DNA of 64,000 nucleotides from an uncultured delta proteobacterium (GCA_903869265.1 CAIPYE010000001.1:310001-374000), one strand, 5' to 3'; shown: positions 1 through 9,147, counted from the first letter of the stretch. The notes: a model not told the origin generated them from the letters alone. Made by a program: numbers and translations.

Positions 1-78
1 TTTCCCAGACAGACCATGGTAAATACCGTAATTCATTGTGTTGCCTCTGCCTGTAATCGCTAAATCTACAAAAGCGCA

Positions 79-115
79 CCGCACAAAGCCTCCGGCGAGG
101 AAGTGTGGTTTTTTT
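79..115 (+). terminator. Rho-independent terminator of an upstream gene
   Basis: The arms CCGCAC (79-84) and GTGTGG (103-108) pair, with an inner CCTC/GAGG stem closed by a CGGC loop. Seven T residues (109-115) follow directly. It lies about 95 bp before the deaD start and would end transcription entering from outside the window on the plus strand. Confidence 0.65.
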
Positions 116-210
116 GTTTAAGGGGTGTTGGGCCGCCCCAGGCTGACCTTTTTCCTGCACAGCAACCTTTCCCATCTTCCCACACGCCCTTCGATAAGGA
201 ACACCGCACC

Positions 211-2118
211 ATGACCACCTTTGCTGACCTTGGCATCCATCCCGACATCATCACCGGCCTTGAAGCCCTGGGCTTTACCGCGCCAACCCCGGTGCAAGAA
301 CAGATCATCCCAATCCTCCTCAAAGACCCGGTGGATATTGTCGGCCTGGCCCAAACCGGCACCGGCAAGACCGCGGCCTTCGGCATTCCCCTGGTGCAGC
401 TCTGCAACCCAGACAGCCGCAAGACCCAGGCCCTGGTCCTTTGCCCGACCCGGGAACTTTGCATGCAGGTTGCCCGCGACCTCAACGCCTTTGCCAAAAA
501 TCTGCCCGCCATCCGGGTGTGCGCCGTCTACGGCGGCGCCAGCATCGACAACCAGATCCGCTCCTTGCGGCAGGGGGCCCCGATTATAGTCGCCACCCCC
601 GGCCGGTTGCACGACCTGATGCGCCGCCAGGTGATCGATCTTTCCGCCATCCGCTCGGTGGTGCTGGACGAAGCCGACGAAATGCTACAGATGGGCTTCC
701 AGGACGAGCTGAACGCCATCCTTGCCCAAACCCCGGCCGACAAACACACCCTGTTGTTTTCCGCCACCATGCCGCAGAGCGTGGCCTCCATTTCCAGGAA
801 ATACATGAAAAACCCGCTGGAGATCACGGTGGGCACTCGCAATGCCGGGTCGGAAAACATCCGGCACATCTATTACATGGTCCACGCCAAGGACCGCTAC
901 CTGGCCCTGCGCAGACTGGTTGACATGAACCCTGACATGTACGCCATCATCTTCTGCCGTACCCGCCAGGAAGTCAACGAGGTCGCGGACAAACTCTCCA
1001 AGAATGGCTACAACGCCGACCCCCTACACGGCGAACTCTCCCAGAGCCAGCGCGATTACGTGATGCAGCGTTTTCGCAGCAAGTCGGTGCAGTTGCTGGT
1101 GGCCACCGATGTGGCGGCCCGCGGCCTTGACGTCACCGACCTGACCCACGTGATCAACTACAACCTGCCCGATGACAGCGCCAACTACACCCACCGCAGC
1201 GGCCGCACCGGCCGGGCCGGCAAGACCGGCATCTCCATCTCTATTATCCATATGCGCGAACAGTTCCGCATCAAGGAGATCGAGAGCAAGCTGAAAAGGC
1301 AATTCGAACTGGGCAAGGTTCCATCCGGCCATGAGGTCTGCAAAAAACAACTGCTTCATAAGATCGAGACCATCAAAAAAGTCGAGGTAAACCTAGCTCA
1401 GCTGGCACCCTTCATGGAGGCGATCACCGAGGCTCTGGCCGATCTTGACCGCGACGAGCTGATCCTGCGTTTTGTTTCCCAGGAGTTTGCCGACGTTTTG
1501 ACCCATTACCAAAATGCCCCGGACATCAATGTCTCAGAGAAGGGCCGCGGCCAAGAGGGCGATTACAAGCGCCAGGAGAGCAGGTTTTCTCGGCAGGAAC
1601 GCCCGGAAAGCAGATTCGCCCGGCAGGATGACCGCGAACGCGTAAATTTTAGCCGGTTCTACCTCAATATCGGCGAAAAAGACGGCCTCTCTCCGGCGCG
1701 ACTCATCGGCCAGATCAATGACGCCAGCCGTTCCGCCTCCATCAAGGTCGGCCGCATAGAGATCCTGGACCATACCGCCATGTTGGAAGCAGACAGCCGA
1801 TTTGCCCAGAAAGTCCTTGAGGTGTTCCAGGGCCTCAAGATCAATGGGAGGGACGTTGAGGTAAAAACCATGGACGCCCCCAAGGGCCGCTCGGCAAAAC
1901 CAGCGTATCCGGGGCGTAGCGGCGCGAAACCGTACAAGTCCTCCGGCTCGTATAAGCCCTCCAGCTCGGGCAAACCATATTCTTCAAGCAAGCCCGCAAC
2001 CTCGGGCAAGCCATATCCCTCGGCCAGGCCCTCCAGCTCGACCAGACCGTCAGCTCCGGCCAGACCGCCATCCGCAGGCGTTCCCAGACGAGGAAAAAAG
2101 AAACCTTACCCCGAATGA
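211..2118 (+). CDS. deaD: DEAD-box ATP-dependent RNA helicase (DeaD/CsdA-like)
   Basis: This 635-aa cytoplasmic RNA helicase unwinds structured RNA in ribosome assembly and mRNA turnover. Visible motifs in order are a Q motif near residues 20-30, Walker A AQTGTGKT (47-54), PTREL (80-84), DEAD (154-157), SAT (185-187), and the C-terminal helicase signatures ATDVAARGLD and HRSGRTGRAG. A DbpA/CsdA-type RNA-binding domain follows at about 480-560. The last 60 residues are a Ser/Pro/Lys low-complexity tail. I chose ATG 211 because AAGGA lies about 9 nt upstream; an in-frame ATG at 103 lies inside the terminator preceding the gene and would add 36 unlikely residues. The gene appears monocistronic. 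Assignment to DeaD rather than another DEAD-box paralog rests on the DbpA-like domain and length. Confidence 0.93.
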   Translation: MTTFADLGIHPDIITGLEALGFTAPTPVQEQIIPILLKDPVDIVGLAQTGTGKTAAFGIPLVQLCNPDSRKTQALVLCPTRELCMQVARDLNAFAKNLPAIRVCAVYGGASIDNQIRSLRQGAPIIVATPGRLHDLMRRQVIDLSAIRSVVLDEADEMLQMGFQDELNAILAQTPADKHTLLFSATMPQSVASISRKYMKNPLEITVGTRNAGSENIRHIYYMVHAKDRYLALRRLVDMNPDMYAIIFCRTRQEVNEVADKLSKNGYNADPLHGELSQSQRDYVMQRFRSKSVQLLVATDVAARGLDVTDLTHVINYNLPDDSANYTHRSGRTGRAGKTGISISIIHMREQFRIKEIESKLKRQFELGKVPSGHEVCKKQLLHKIETIKKVEVNLAQLAPFMEAITEALADLDRDELILRFVSQEFADVLTHYQNAPDINVSEKGRGQEGDYKRQESRFSRQERPESRFARQDDRERVNFSRFYLNIGEKDGLSPARLIGQINDASRSASIKVGRIEILDHTAMLEADSRFAQKVLEVFQGLKINGRDVEVKTMDAPKGRSAKPAYPGRSGAKPYKSSGSYKPSSSGKPYSSSKPATSGKPYPSARPSSSTRPSAPARPPSAGVPRRGKKKPYPE

Positions 2119-2132
2119 GTTGAGGGGCTTTA

Positions 2133-2158
2133 CCCGCGTCCTCACCCGAGGGCGCGGG
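2133..2158 (+). terminator. Strong hairpin after deaD, possible terminator
   Basis: CCCGCGTCCTC (2133-2143) pairs with GAGGGCGCGGG (2148-2158) over 11 bp with one wobble pair and an ACCC loop. No T-run follows, so it may stabilise the deaD 3' end rather than terminate by itself. Confidence 0.4.
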
Positions 2159-2223
2159 CCAACACAATCGTGACCGGACAAAGCTACCCCCTTCGAAAGA
2201 TATTTTTAGCCCGGGACAGGATC

Positions 2224-2266
2224 ATTACAATATCCTGATCGCAATCTAACAATCCCGTGCTATTCT
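2224..2266 (+). promoter_or_regulatory. PhoB box and -10 of phoR
   Basis: Three adjacent 11-bp units read ATTACAATATC (2224-2234), CTGATCGCAAT (2235-2245) and CTAACAATCCC (2246-2256). A 4-nt gap and TATTCT (2261-2266) as -10 follow. The same unit length and the same 4-nt gap recur before the 800-aa gene, pstS and the PHP gene. The 11-bp periodicity matches the known PhoB direct-repeat operator; autoregulation of phoR by PhoB is inferred. Confidence 0.65.
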
Positions 2267-2309
2267 GTTGCTGTTGACTCTATCAACTCCAACCGCAGCG
2301 GGGATTGCC

Positions 2310-4118
2310 ATGCATCGTAAACGCCTTATCTGGCAGCTGTACCCAAGCCAGCTTCTGATCACCATTATCGCCCTTCTGGTCGCCGCCGGCTATGGGGCTT
2401 ATTCCCTCCGGGCCTTTCAGCTGGCCCAGACTTCCGCCGGCCTTGGGGCAAGGGCCCATCTGGCGCAAGAACATATTCTCTCCCTGCTCACCAAAAACGA
2501 CCTGACCGCACTCCAACTCTTCTGCGCAACCGCCGGTAAAGATTCTGCCACCCGTCTGACCGTTATTGGTGCCGACGGCAAGGTTCTGGCAGATTCGGAT
2601 GAAAATCCGGACCGCATGGAAAACCACGGTGACCGGCCGGAGATCATCGCCGCCCTTGCCGACCGACCCGTTCCCTCTCTGCGCTTCAGCCACACCCTCC
2701 AGGAAAACATGATGTATGTGGCAATCCCCCTGGTGCAGAACAATAAAACTATTGGCGTACTCCGCACCGCGATCCCGGTCACCTTCATCGACAGCGCGCT
2801 CAAAAAAATCTTTTTAAAAATCGTATGGGGCTGCCTGATTGTCGCCCTGCTTGTGGCCCTGGTCGCCTGGTTCATCTCCCAACGTATCACCAGGCCGCTG
2901 GAGGAGATGCGGTTGGGTGCCGAACGTTTTGCCAACGGTGTTTTTACCGGCACGCTTCGGGAAGAGGGGGCCGAAGAGGTGGCGAGTCTGGCCCGAGCGA
3001 TGAATGCCATGGCCGATCAGCTTGATGGCCGGATCAAAACCATTGCCCGGCAACACAGCCAGCTGCAGGCGGTCTTTTCCAGCATGGTTGAGGGGGTGAT
3101 CACGGTGGACACCGAAGAGCGCATCCTTGATATCAACCAGGCCGGCGCCAAGCTTCTGAACATCACCCCCGAGAAGCTCCGGGGGAAAAACGCCCTGGTG
3201 GCGGTGCGCAATCTGGCTTTACAGCGCTTTATCAGCCAGGCCCTCGCCTCAGACAAGCCCATCGAAGGAGAGATCGACCTCACCGACCGGGAAGGCCAAG
3301 AAAAATATTTTTACGCCCACGGGACAAGGTTTCAGGATGCCGCGGACTTGACCAGCGGCGCCATCATTGTCATCAACGATGTCACCAACCTGCGGCGATT
3401 GGAAAACATGCGCCGTGACTTTGTGGCCAATGTTTCCCACGAGCTGAAAACCCCGATAACCTCCATCGAAGGCTTTGCCGAAACCCTGCTGGACGGGGCG
3501 CTGGAAAGCCCAGAGGACGCCCGGAGGTTTGTCGAAATAATTGCCAAACAGTCAAAACGATTGCACGCCATCATCGAAGATCTCCTGGCCCTGTCCCGGC
3601 TGGAGCAAGATCAGGAGCAAACCGCGCTGGTGCTGAGCGAAGAAAAAATCATCCACCCCCTGCGCCGGGCCATCGAGACCTGCGGGCTCAAGGCCACCGA
3701 GAAAAAGATCAGCATCGAACTGGAAGCCCCGGATGACCTGACTGCCAAATTCAACAGCCCCCTGCTCGAACAGGCGATCACCAACCTCATCGTCAACGCC
3801 ATCAAATACAGCGACGAGGGCGGCAGGCTGTTGGTGCGGGGAAAACAGCGAGACGAAGAAACAATCGCCATCGAGGTTCAGGATTTCGGGACCGGGGTCG
3901 CAGCCCAGCACCTGCCGCGGTTGTTCGAGCGCTTCTACCGAAGCGATGCGGCCCGCAACCGCAAACTTGGCGGCACCGGCCTCGGACTGGCCATCGTCAA
4001 ACACATTGTCCAAGCGCATGGCGGCGAGGTGGGTGTCATAAGCGAACTCGGCAAGGGCACAACCTTCACCATCCTGCTCCCTAAGGAGAAACACCATGAA
4101 AACACCAATGAAACATAA
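2310..4118 (+). CDS. phoR: Phosphate regulon sensor histidine kinase (PhoR-type)
   Basis: This 602-aa inner-membrane kinase has an N-terminal TM helix (about residues 10-35), a periplasmic domain of about 140 residues, a second TM (about 170-195), HAMP, PAS (VFSSMVEGVITVD), HisKA with phospho-acceptor H377 in HELKTP, and HATPase with an N-box (NLIVNAIKYSDEGG), DFGTGV and GTGLGLAIVKH. PhoR phosphorylates PhoB when phosphate is scarce. The ATG at 2310 is preferred over an upstream in-frame TTG (2268), which would overlap the predicted transcription start. Assignment as PhoR rests on domain order and a PhoB-type box upstream. The cognate phoB lies 21 kb away behind pst-phoU, an unusual separation. 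The 3' end overlaps a small Cys-rich ORF by 23 nt. Confidence 0.8.
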   Translation: MHRKRLIWQLYPSQLLITIIALLVAAGYGAYSLRAFQLAQTSAGLGARAHLAQEHILSLLTKNDLTALQLFCATAGKDSATRLTVIGADGKVLADSDENPDRMENHGDRPEIIAALADRPVPSLRFSHTLQENMMYVAIPLVQNNKTIGVLRTAIPVTFIDSALKKIFLKIVWGCLIVALLVALVAWFISQRITRPLEEMRLGAERFANGVFTGTLREEGAEEVASLARAMNAMADQLDGRIKTIARQHSQLQAVFSSMVEGVITVDTEERILDINQAGAKLLNITPEKLRGKNALVAVRNLALQRFISQALASDKPIEGEIDLTDREGQEKYFYAHGTRFQDAADLTSGAIIVINDVTNLRRLENMRRDFVANVSHELKTPITSIEGFAETLLDGALESPEDARRFVEIIAKQSKRLHAIIEDLLALSRLEQDQEQTALVLSEEKIIHPLRRAIETCGLKATEKKISIELEAPDDLTAKFNSPLLEQAITNLIVNAIKYSDEGGRLLVRGKQRDEETIAIEVQDFGTGVAAQHLPRLFERFYRSDAARNRKLGGTGLGLAIVKHIVQAHGGEVGVISELGKGTTFTILLPKEKHHENTNET

Positions 4119-4317
4119 CAACCCCAAAACACTGACCACCGCCCTGGAAAAGGCGGCCAAACATATCTGTACGGCCAAAAGCGGGCTGTGCCCCCATATG
4201 GTCGAAGAGTACCCCTGCCCCAGCGATTGCACCCTGGACACCACAGCCTGGGAATGCTGGGCTCAGTACTTCCTCGATCAGGCCACGCCTGCCCGACCCC
4301 AGAATAACACCGACTGA
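4096..4317 (+). CDS. Small cysteine-containing hypothetical protein
   Basis: This 73-aa product is not recognised as a named family. A strong ribosome site (AAGGAG, 8 nt before ATG) supports translation, and it overlaps the end of phoR by 23 nt, so it is probably co-transcribed and coupled. Five Cys residues fall between residues 25 and 54, in a C-x6-C pair, a C-x3-C pair and a final single Cys. That suggests metal binding or a redox role, but there is no canonical zinc-ribbon spacing. The protein has no signal peptide or TM segment and ends in a polar tail. Confidence 0.7.
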   Translation: MKTPMKHNNPKTLTTALEKAAKHICTAKSGLCPHMVEEYPCPSDCTLDTTAWECWAQYFLDQATPARPQNNTD

Positions 4318-4369
4318 AAAATCACGACCATCCCCTCCCAGCCCGCCAGACCCCCTCCTGAATCAAACC

Positions 4370-4412
4370 CTGTTGCAAAGCTAACACACCCCTGACAGAG
4401 ACCACTTATAAC
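4370..4412 (+). promoter_or_regulatory. PhoB box and -10 of the unknown lipid-enzyme operon
   Basis: Three exact 11-bp units read CTGTTGCAAAG (4370-4380), CTAACACACCC (4381-4391) and CTGACAGAGAC (4392-4402). A 4-nt gap and TATAAC (4407-4412, five of six to the -10 consensus) follow. Spacing is identical to the boxes before phoR and pstS. The start codon of the 800-aa gene is 53 nt downstream of the -10. Confidence 0.7.
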
Positions 4413-4464
4413 TTGAAAAGAAAGAGGATGGTGACGGAGCGCCAATAATCAACCACGGGGTGAG

Positions 4465-6867
4465 ATGATGAGCAGACTTTCTTTCGCAGACATTTCGATA
4501 TCCCTGGCAGGATCGGGGCAAGATCCCAGACCCACGGAACGTGAGTGCATCGCCTTGCTCGGTCTTGACCCCAACAGCCCGGCCAGCCTCCCATTTTTCG
4601 GTTCCGATGCAACCACCGGCTGCGAAAACGAGCTCCAGGTGGCGGTGTCCGGTAACCGCGAGGCGGCGGATCTGCCCAGAGCCATTGAGCAGTCAAGCTA
4701 CTACGCCAACATCATCAAACGGGCCGACCGCGGAGAAACCTCGCCCCGAGCCCGCCGGGACCTGGAGCGCTATCTCAGCGACAACGTCGAGCAGGTCTGG
4801 GAAAACAGCTGGGTGCGTTTCCCCCTCTCCAGCCTGCACCCGAACGCCTTGCATGTCCTGGCCGGTGATCTCAAGGCCGACAAACAAGACCCCAGCCGCG
4901 GCGAACGCACCGATACCGACCGCTTCTTCGTGGAGGAGGGGGGCAAGAAACACCTGCGCATCCCCATCAGCTATCTGCTCAAGCTGGCCCTGGCCGATGT
5001 CATTGGCCAAGGCTCCAGCCATGAAACGGTGCAAAAAACCGGGAGCCGGCTACTCACCCACCTGTTGAACGACAACACCTCGCCGGAGACCTTTTCCTTC
5101 CATGTCACCACCATGCACCCCCACACCGGCTATGGCAAAGCCCTGGCCCGGGAGACGGCCAAGCGCTTCCTCTTTACCCAGCTGCTGATCATGTATGCCA
5201 ACGAAAAATTCGAATTGGTCCGGCGGGGGCAGAAAGCCATGCTCTTTTTCTCCCCGCATCCGCCGATGCGGCAACGGGCCCTGAACGAATGCATCTCCGA
5301 CGCCTTCTACCGCAAGCTGTTCATGAGTCCCTGCCTTTCCGGCTGGGACGAAGGCGAGGCCAAGCACCAGTACATGATCCTCTGCCACCAGGTCTTGAGC
5401 CGCAGCCACCTGAACGCGGTGATGAAAATGCGCGAGGCAGGCATCATCACCAACAATCTGGTGATGATGCCCCACACCTCCAATATCAGCCTGGCCAACA
5501 ACGGAACCCATGTCAGCATGGGCAGCCGCAAGATGAGCCGATTGCTGGGCGACCCCGGCTCCGGCTTCACCCCACGCCACGAAAAATGTGTGGGCGATCT
5601 GGTGGCCAAGATCATGGAGCACTTCCTCCCGCTCTTTGTTTCCACTTACAGCGCCGCACCCTACCGTCTGGCCTTCGAGGATTTTCATCCGGAACAGGCC
5701 CTGGGCTTTCTCCCCCACCAACTGGACTACACCCATCTGCGCATGCTCTGGCGGCGCTGGCGGAAAAAGGCGCACAACAAATTGTGCGGCCAGGCGCTCA
5801 CTCCCTTCGGCCCCCAGTTTATCGACCATATCGTCGGAAAGGCCTGCCGCTGCAAGGGGGATTTCATCCCGGACTTCCGGCTCATCGATTACCCGGTGGC
5901 CCTGCTTTCCACCGAGCGGAGCGCCAGCCAGGACGGACGAATGCACAATGACCGCCGCCTCAAGGAAGACCTGGACATGATGGGCATCTTTGACAAACGG
6001 ATGTCGGTCTACCTGCCGTACAAGCTGCGGGAATTCGAGGTCATGGGTTTTTCCGGCTTCGAGGCCCGCTACTATTCGCAATTTGAGCAGTTTGCCGGCG
6101 ACCTGGGCCGGGCCACCGACCTGCAGATGCTGCTCAACGCCCTGGCCTTCAAGCTCATCGCCGCAGGCAGCTGCAGCCATCAGCATATCCCCGACACCCC
6201 CTTTGTAGAAAGCGAGCGGCGGCAGATTCTGTTCGGCACGGCCATCGGCATCCCCACCTTTTTCGTGCACAAGGATACGCCCAACCGTTTCCTGCGGACC
6301 ATCCTGAAGAAAACCAAAAACACCCGGACAAGCCGCCGCTACGGGGGTTATCTCCGGGTATTACACCATGAATACCGCCTGGCCCTGCTTGAAATCATCC
6401 GCGAAGAGGCGGGTGAGCTGGTGGAGGGTTTCGGCTTTACCGATCTGCTGGCCGATTTGGAGCTACGGTTGCGGGAGCCCGCCAAGCATGGGGCCTTGGG
6501 TCGACTGACCACCGGAATTCTCGCCAAGGGGGGCGCCGATTCCCCCTACGACATGTCGGCCAAGGAGTTCAATCTGACTGCGGAGCGCTATTACCGCGAA
6601 GATCTGCGGCAGGAGCAGATCAACGAAGGGTGGCAGTATGTCGCCGAGGAGATAAAGGCCATGGCAGCCAGCGAGATCCCGCTCTCCCTGGAGATGCGCG
6701 ATGAAGTGACCGCCATTCTTGGCACCCAGGAGGTCGACGGTTTCCTCCGCCAGACCCAGGATGAACTGCTGGGCGATTCGCTTGCCCCGGCAAACGCGGC
6801 GCGGTTGCTGCAGCTCATGCTCATCGCCGAGGATCTGGACAGCAAGCGGCAGAAACATACGCTTTAG
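4465..6867 (+). CDS. 800-aa protein of unknown function, first gene of a PhoB-box operon
   Basis: I do not recognise this family. The product is soluble-looking: no signal peptide and no clear TM helix. It contains basic patches (WRRWRKKAHNK near 430), a Cys/His-containing central stretch (KACRCKG; GSCSHQH), and a C-terminal third rich in charged helices. ATG 4465 follows a GGGGTGAG ribosome site; ATG 4468 is equally possible. It ends 10 nt before a phosphatidylserine-decarboxylase-like gene, which in turn overlaps an Lgt-like gene, and a PhoB-type promoter precedes the set. The context suggests a role in lipid or lipid-headgroup metabolism during phosphate starvation; that is inference. No catalytic motif I could name was found. 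Confidence 0.8.
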   Translation: MMSRLSFADISISLAGSGQDPRPTERECIALLGLDPNSPASLPFFGSDATTGCENELQVAVSGNREAADLPRAIEQSSYYANIIKRADRGETSPRARRDLERYLSDNVEQVWENSWVRFPLSSLHPNALHVLAGDLKADKQDPSRGERTDTDRFFVEEGGKKHLRIPISYLLKLALADVIGQGSSHETVQKTGSRLLTHLLNDNTSPETFSFHVTTMHPHTGYGKALARETAKRFLFTQLLIMYANEKFELVRRGQKAMLFFSPHPPMRQRALNECISDAFYRKLFMSPCLSGWDEGEAKHQYMILCHQVLSRSHLNAVMKMREAGIITNNLVMMPHTSNISLANNGTHVSMGSRKMSRLLGDPGSGFTPRHEKCVGDLVAKIMEHFLPLFVSTYSAAPYRLAFEDFHPEQALGFLPHQLDYTHLRMLWRRWRKKAHNKLCGQALTPFGPQFIDHIVGKACRCKGDFIPDFRLIDYPVALLSTERSASQDGRMHNDRRLKEDLDMMGIFDKRMSVYLPYKLREFEVMGFSGFEARYYSQFEQFAGDLGRATDLQMLLNALAFKLIAAGSCSHQHIPDTPFVESERRQILFGTAIGIPTFFVHKDTPNRFLRTILKKTKNTRTSRRYGGYLRVLHHEYRLALLEIIREEAGELVEGFGFTDLLADLELRLREPAKHGALGRLTTGILAKGGADSPYDMSAKEFNLTAERYYREDLRQEQINEGWQYVAEEIKAMAASEIPLSLEMRDEVTAILGTQEVDGFLRQTQDELLGDSLAPANAARLLQLMLIAEDLDSKRQKHTL

Positions 6868-6877
6868 GAGAGCAGCC

Positions 6878-7894
6878 ATGCACCAGTATGTCGAAAGGTT
6901 GAGCGGCACAGTGATCACCGAAGAACTCTTCGGTGACCGGATCGTCCGTTTCCTTTACTCCCGGGCCAGGGAGCAGGCCCCTTTTCTTTTTCGTCTGGCG
7001 ACCTCGGCCCGCATGTCAAGCCTGTTGGGCCTCTACCATTTTGATCTGGCGCTGGGGCCTCGGCTGAGGGGGAACTCCCGCTTCTTGGCGCGCTGCGGCG
7101 TCGATCTTGACGAATGCGTGGCCCCACGGGAACACTTCATCACCCCACGCAAGATCTTCGAGCGGCAGATCCGCTACTGGCAGTGCCGACCCATGCCGCA
7201 GGGGGAGGACGCCGTGGTCTCACCCGCCGATGCCCGGGTGGCGCTGGGATCCCTGGCCTCAGATTCCCCGCTTTTTCTCAAGGACAAGTTTTTCAACTAC
7301 GAGGAATTATTGGGCGCTGACCATCGCCTTTGGCTTGAGGTCTTCAGCCATGGCGACTACGCCGTCTTCCGGCTGACCCCGGACAAGTACCATTACAATC
7401 ATACCCCGGTCTCCGGCAGGGTGGTGGATCATTATTCCCTGGGCGGCGTTTATCATTCCTGCAATCCCGGCGCGGTGGTGGAGATGATCACCCCCTACTC
7501 CAAAAATAAACGGGTGGTCACCATTATCGACACCGATGTGCCCGGCGGCACCGGGGTGGGGTATGTGGCCATGGTGGAAGTGGTGGCCATGATGATCGGC
7601 GACATTGTGCAATGTTACAGCGATACGGGCTATGACCATCCGCTACGAATCCGACCCGGCATGTTCCTAAGCAAAGGACAGCCCAAAAGTCTCTACCGGC
7701 CGGGGAGCAGCACCGACATCCTCTTTTTTGAAAAGGATCGAATCCGTTTTGCCGAGGATCTCCTTGAAAAAGGGAGCCAAACCAATGTGCACAGCCGCTT
7801 CAGCCTCGGCTTCGGTCGGCCCCTGGTGGAGGTGGAGGTCCAGGCACGATCCCTCATCGCCATGACAAACCCTAAAGAAGGAGAAACGACATGA
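6878..7894 (+). CDS. Phosphatidylserine decarboxylase-like pyruvoyl enzyme
   Basis: This 338-aa protein has the layout of pyruvoyl-dependent phosphatidylserine decarboxylases, which cleave themselves at a Gly-Ser bond to make the pyruvoyl cofactor and decarboxylate an L-serine headgroup. Visible features are SPADAR (Asp118, catalytic-triad region), YHYNHTPVSG (His172/His175, matching the YHRxHxP signature) and the self-processing site as GSST at 276-279 instead of the usual LGST. An N-terminal extension of about 90 residues is unlike short PSDs. ATG 6878 follows TAGGAG. It lies 10 nt after the unknown 800-aa gene and overlaps the Lgt-like gene by 4 nt. The substrate could be phosphatidylserine or another serine- or amino-acid-headed lipid; the context with Lgt leaves this open. 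Confidence 0.82.
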   Translation: MHQYVERLSGTVITEELFGDRIVRFLYSRAREQAPFLFRLATSARMSSLLGLYHFDLALGPRLRGNSRFLARCGVDLDECVAPREHFITPRKIFERQIRYWQCRPMPQGEDAVVSPADARVALGSLASDSPLFLKDKFFNYEELLGADHRLWLEVFSHGDYAVFRLTPDKYHYNHTPVSGRVVDHYSLGGVYHSCNPGAVVEMITPYSKNKRVVTIIDTDVPGGTGVGYVAMVEVVAMMIGDIVQCYSDTGYDHPLRIRPGMFLSKGQPKSLYRPGSSTDILFFEKDRIRFAEDLLEKGSQTNVHSRFSLGFGRPLVEVEVQARSLIAMTNPKEGETT

Positions 7895-8949
7895 GCAATG
7901 GCCTTTTCATCCTGATCCTGGGCCTGGTGCTGCATCCCCTGCTGTTGCGGGCCTACAAGATTCTGCCGCGCGAGAAGTGGCAGATCATCGCCGCGATCCC
8001 GACCACGAAAGCCGCCACGCTGGATGGCTGCTGGCACGGCACCAATGTCACCTATTACGGGGCGCTGCTGGCCAGCGGCAGTCTTTTCGGGGCGATGGTC
8101 TTCTTTCTGCTTCTGGGAGCCCTGGGTCTGCCCATGTGGGGGATCATCGGGCTGCTTCTCGGGGTGATGGGCTGCTCGGTGGCCGCAGCCAAGCTTATCG
8201 CCATGGCGGTGGAAAAGAAACGGAACACCTTCACCGTTGGGGGCGCCGCCATCATCGGTCTCTTGAGCATGCCGCCTGCTGTGGCAGCCTATAATGGGCT
8301 GGCCTCGCAGTGGGATGCGCCACCGGTTTCCCTCATCCCGGTGATGGGTGCCTTGGTGGTCGCCTATCTGTTGGGCGAGGGGATTGGTCGGCTCGCCTGC
8401 CTCAGCTTCGGCTGCTGCTACGGCAAGCCCTTGTCCGAGTTGGGGCCGAAAGCGCGCTGGCTCTTTGCACCTTTCTCCACCACCTTCCATGGCTCCACTA
8501 AGAAGATTTCTTACGCCTCAGGCCTTGCGGGGGTGGGAGTGGTGCCGATCCAAGCCATCACCTCATTGCTTTCGGTGAACATCGGCCTGGTCGCCATGTA
8601 TCTTTTCCTGGAAGGCGCTTTCCGGGCCTCCTTTCTGCTCGCCGCCCTCTTTGCCCTTGGCTGGCGCATCCTGTCCGAGTATTTCCGTGCCGACTACCGG
8701 GGTGAGGGGAAATTTTCCGCTTACCAGCGCATGGCCCTGGCCGGCATGGGCTACTGCCTCCTTCTGTCCCTGTCTGTCGGCACTGGCGCAGACAGCCAAA
8801 CCAATCTGGGCGTCGGGCTTGCCTCGCTCTGGAATCCTGCCGCCCTGCTGTTCTTTCAGACCCTCTGGCTGCTGCTTTTCATCTACACGGGAGTCAGTTC
8901 AGTAACCGGCGCCATGCTCACCTTTCATGTGCGAGGGGAAAAAATATAA
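7891..8949 (+). CDS. Lgt-like (prolipoprotein diacylglyceryl transferase family) membrane protein
   Basis: This 352-aa polytopic inner-membrane protein has about seven or eight hydrophobic segments. The motif GEGIGRLACLSFGCCYGKP (about 163-181) resembles the Lgt signature around the catalytic Arg, and SEYFRADYRG near 263 matches the Lgt C-terminal region. Lgt itself moves diacylglyceryl from phosphatidylglycerol to a lipoprotein cysteine. This copy is longer and divergent, and sits with a PSD-like gene under a PhoB box, so it may instead transfer diacylglyceryl to another acceptor (inference). The start overlaps the preceding stop as ATGA and follows AAGGAG. It is probably not the housekeeping lgt. 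Confidence 0.75.
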   Translation: MSNGLFILILGLVLHPLLLRAYKILPREKWQIIAAIPTTKAATLDGCWHGTNVTYYGALLASGSLFGAMVFFLLLGALGLPMWGIIGLLLGVMGCSVAAAKLIAMAVEKKRNTFTVGGAAIIGLLSMPPAVAAYNGLASQWDAPPVSLIPVMGALVVAYLLGEGIGRLACLSFGCCYGKPLSELGPKARWLFAPFSTTFHGSTKKISYASGLAGVGVVPIQAITSLLSVNIGLVAMYLFLEGAFRASFLLAALFALGWRILSEYFRADYRGEGKFSAYQRMALAGMGYCLLLSLSVGTGADSQTNLGVGLASLWNPAALLFFQTLWLLLFIYTGVSSVTGAMLTFHVRGEKI

Positions 8950-9093
8950 CGAAAGACAGGGCTCAAGGGGCAAGAAAGAAACTTGTCCCGTCAATCTTTC
9001 CTCCGATCCGCGCTGGGACGTGGGCCATCCCCGCAAACCAAGCCCCGGCAATGAACAATCACACCGTTTTCCCCTGCCGTCCTCCCCCTCATC

Positions 9094-9147
9094 TTAATCC
9101 AATCCAATTCCTTTTTTATCTGCACACTAATTTTCCCTGTGTACCCT
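9094..9147 (+). promoter_or_regulatory. Weak candidate PhoB box before ptxA
   Basis: Units on an 11-bp grid (TTAATCCAATC, CAATTCCTTTT, TTATCTGCACA, CTAATTTTCCC, 9094-9137), a 4-nt gap and TACCCT (9142-9147) mimic the other boxes, but only the last unit carries CTAA and the -10 keeps only three consensus bases. The rest of 8950-9189 shows a weak GGGGCAAG/CTTGTCCC hairpin and nothing else. Confidence 0.3.

Noticed and set aside
2268-2309. TTG start for phoR
   Set aside because: It lies only 2 nt after the predicted -10 and before the likely transcription start.
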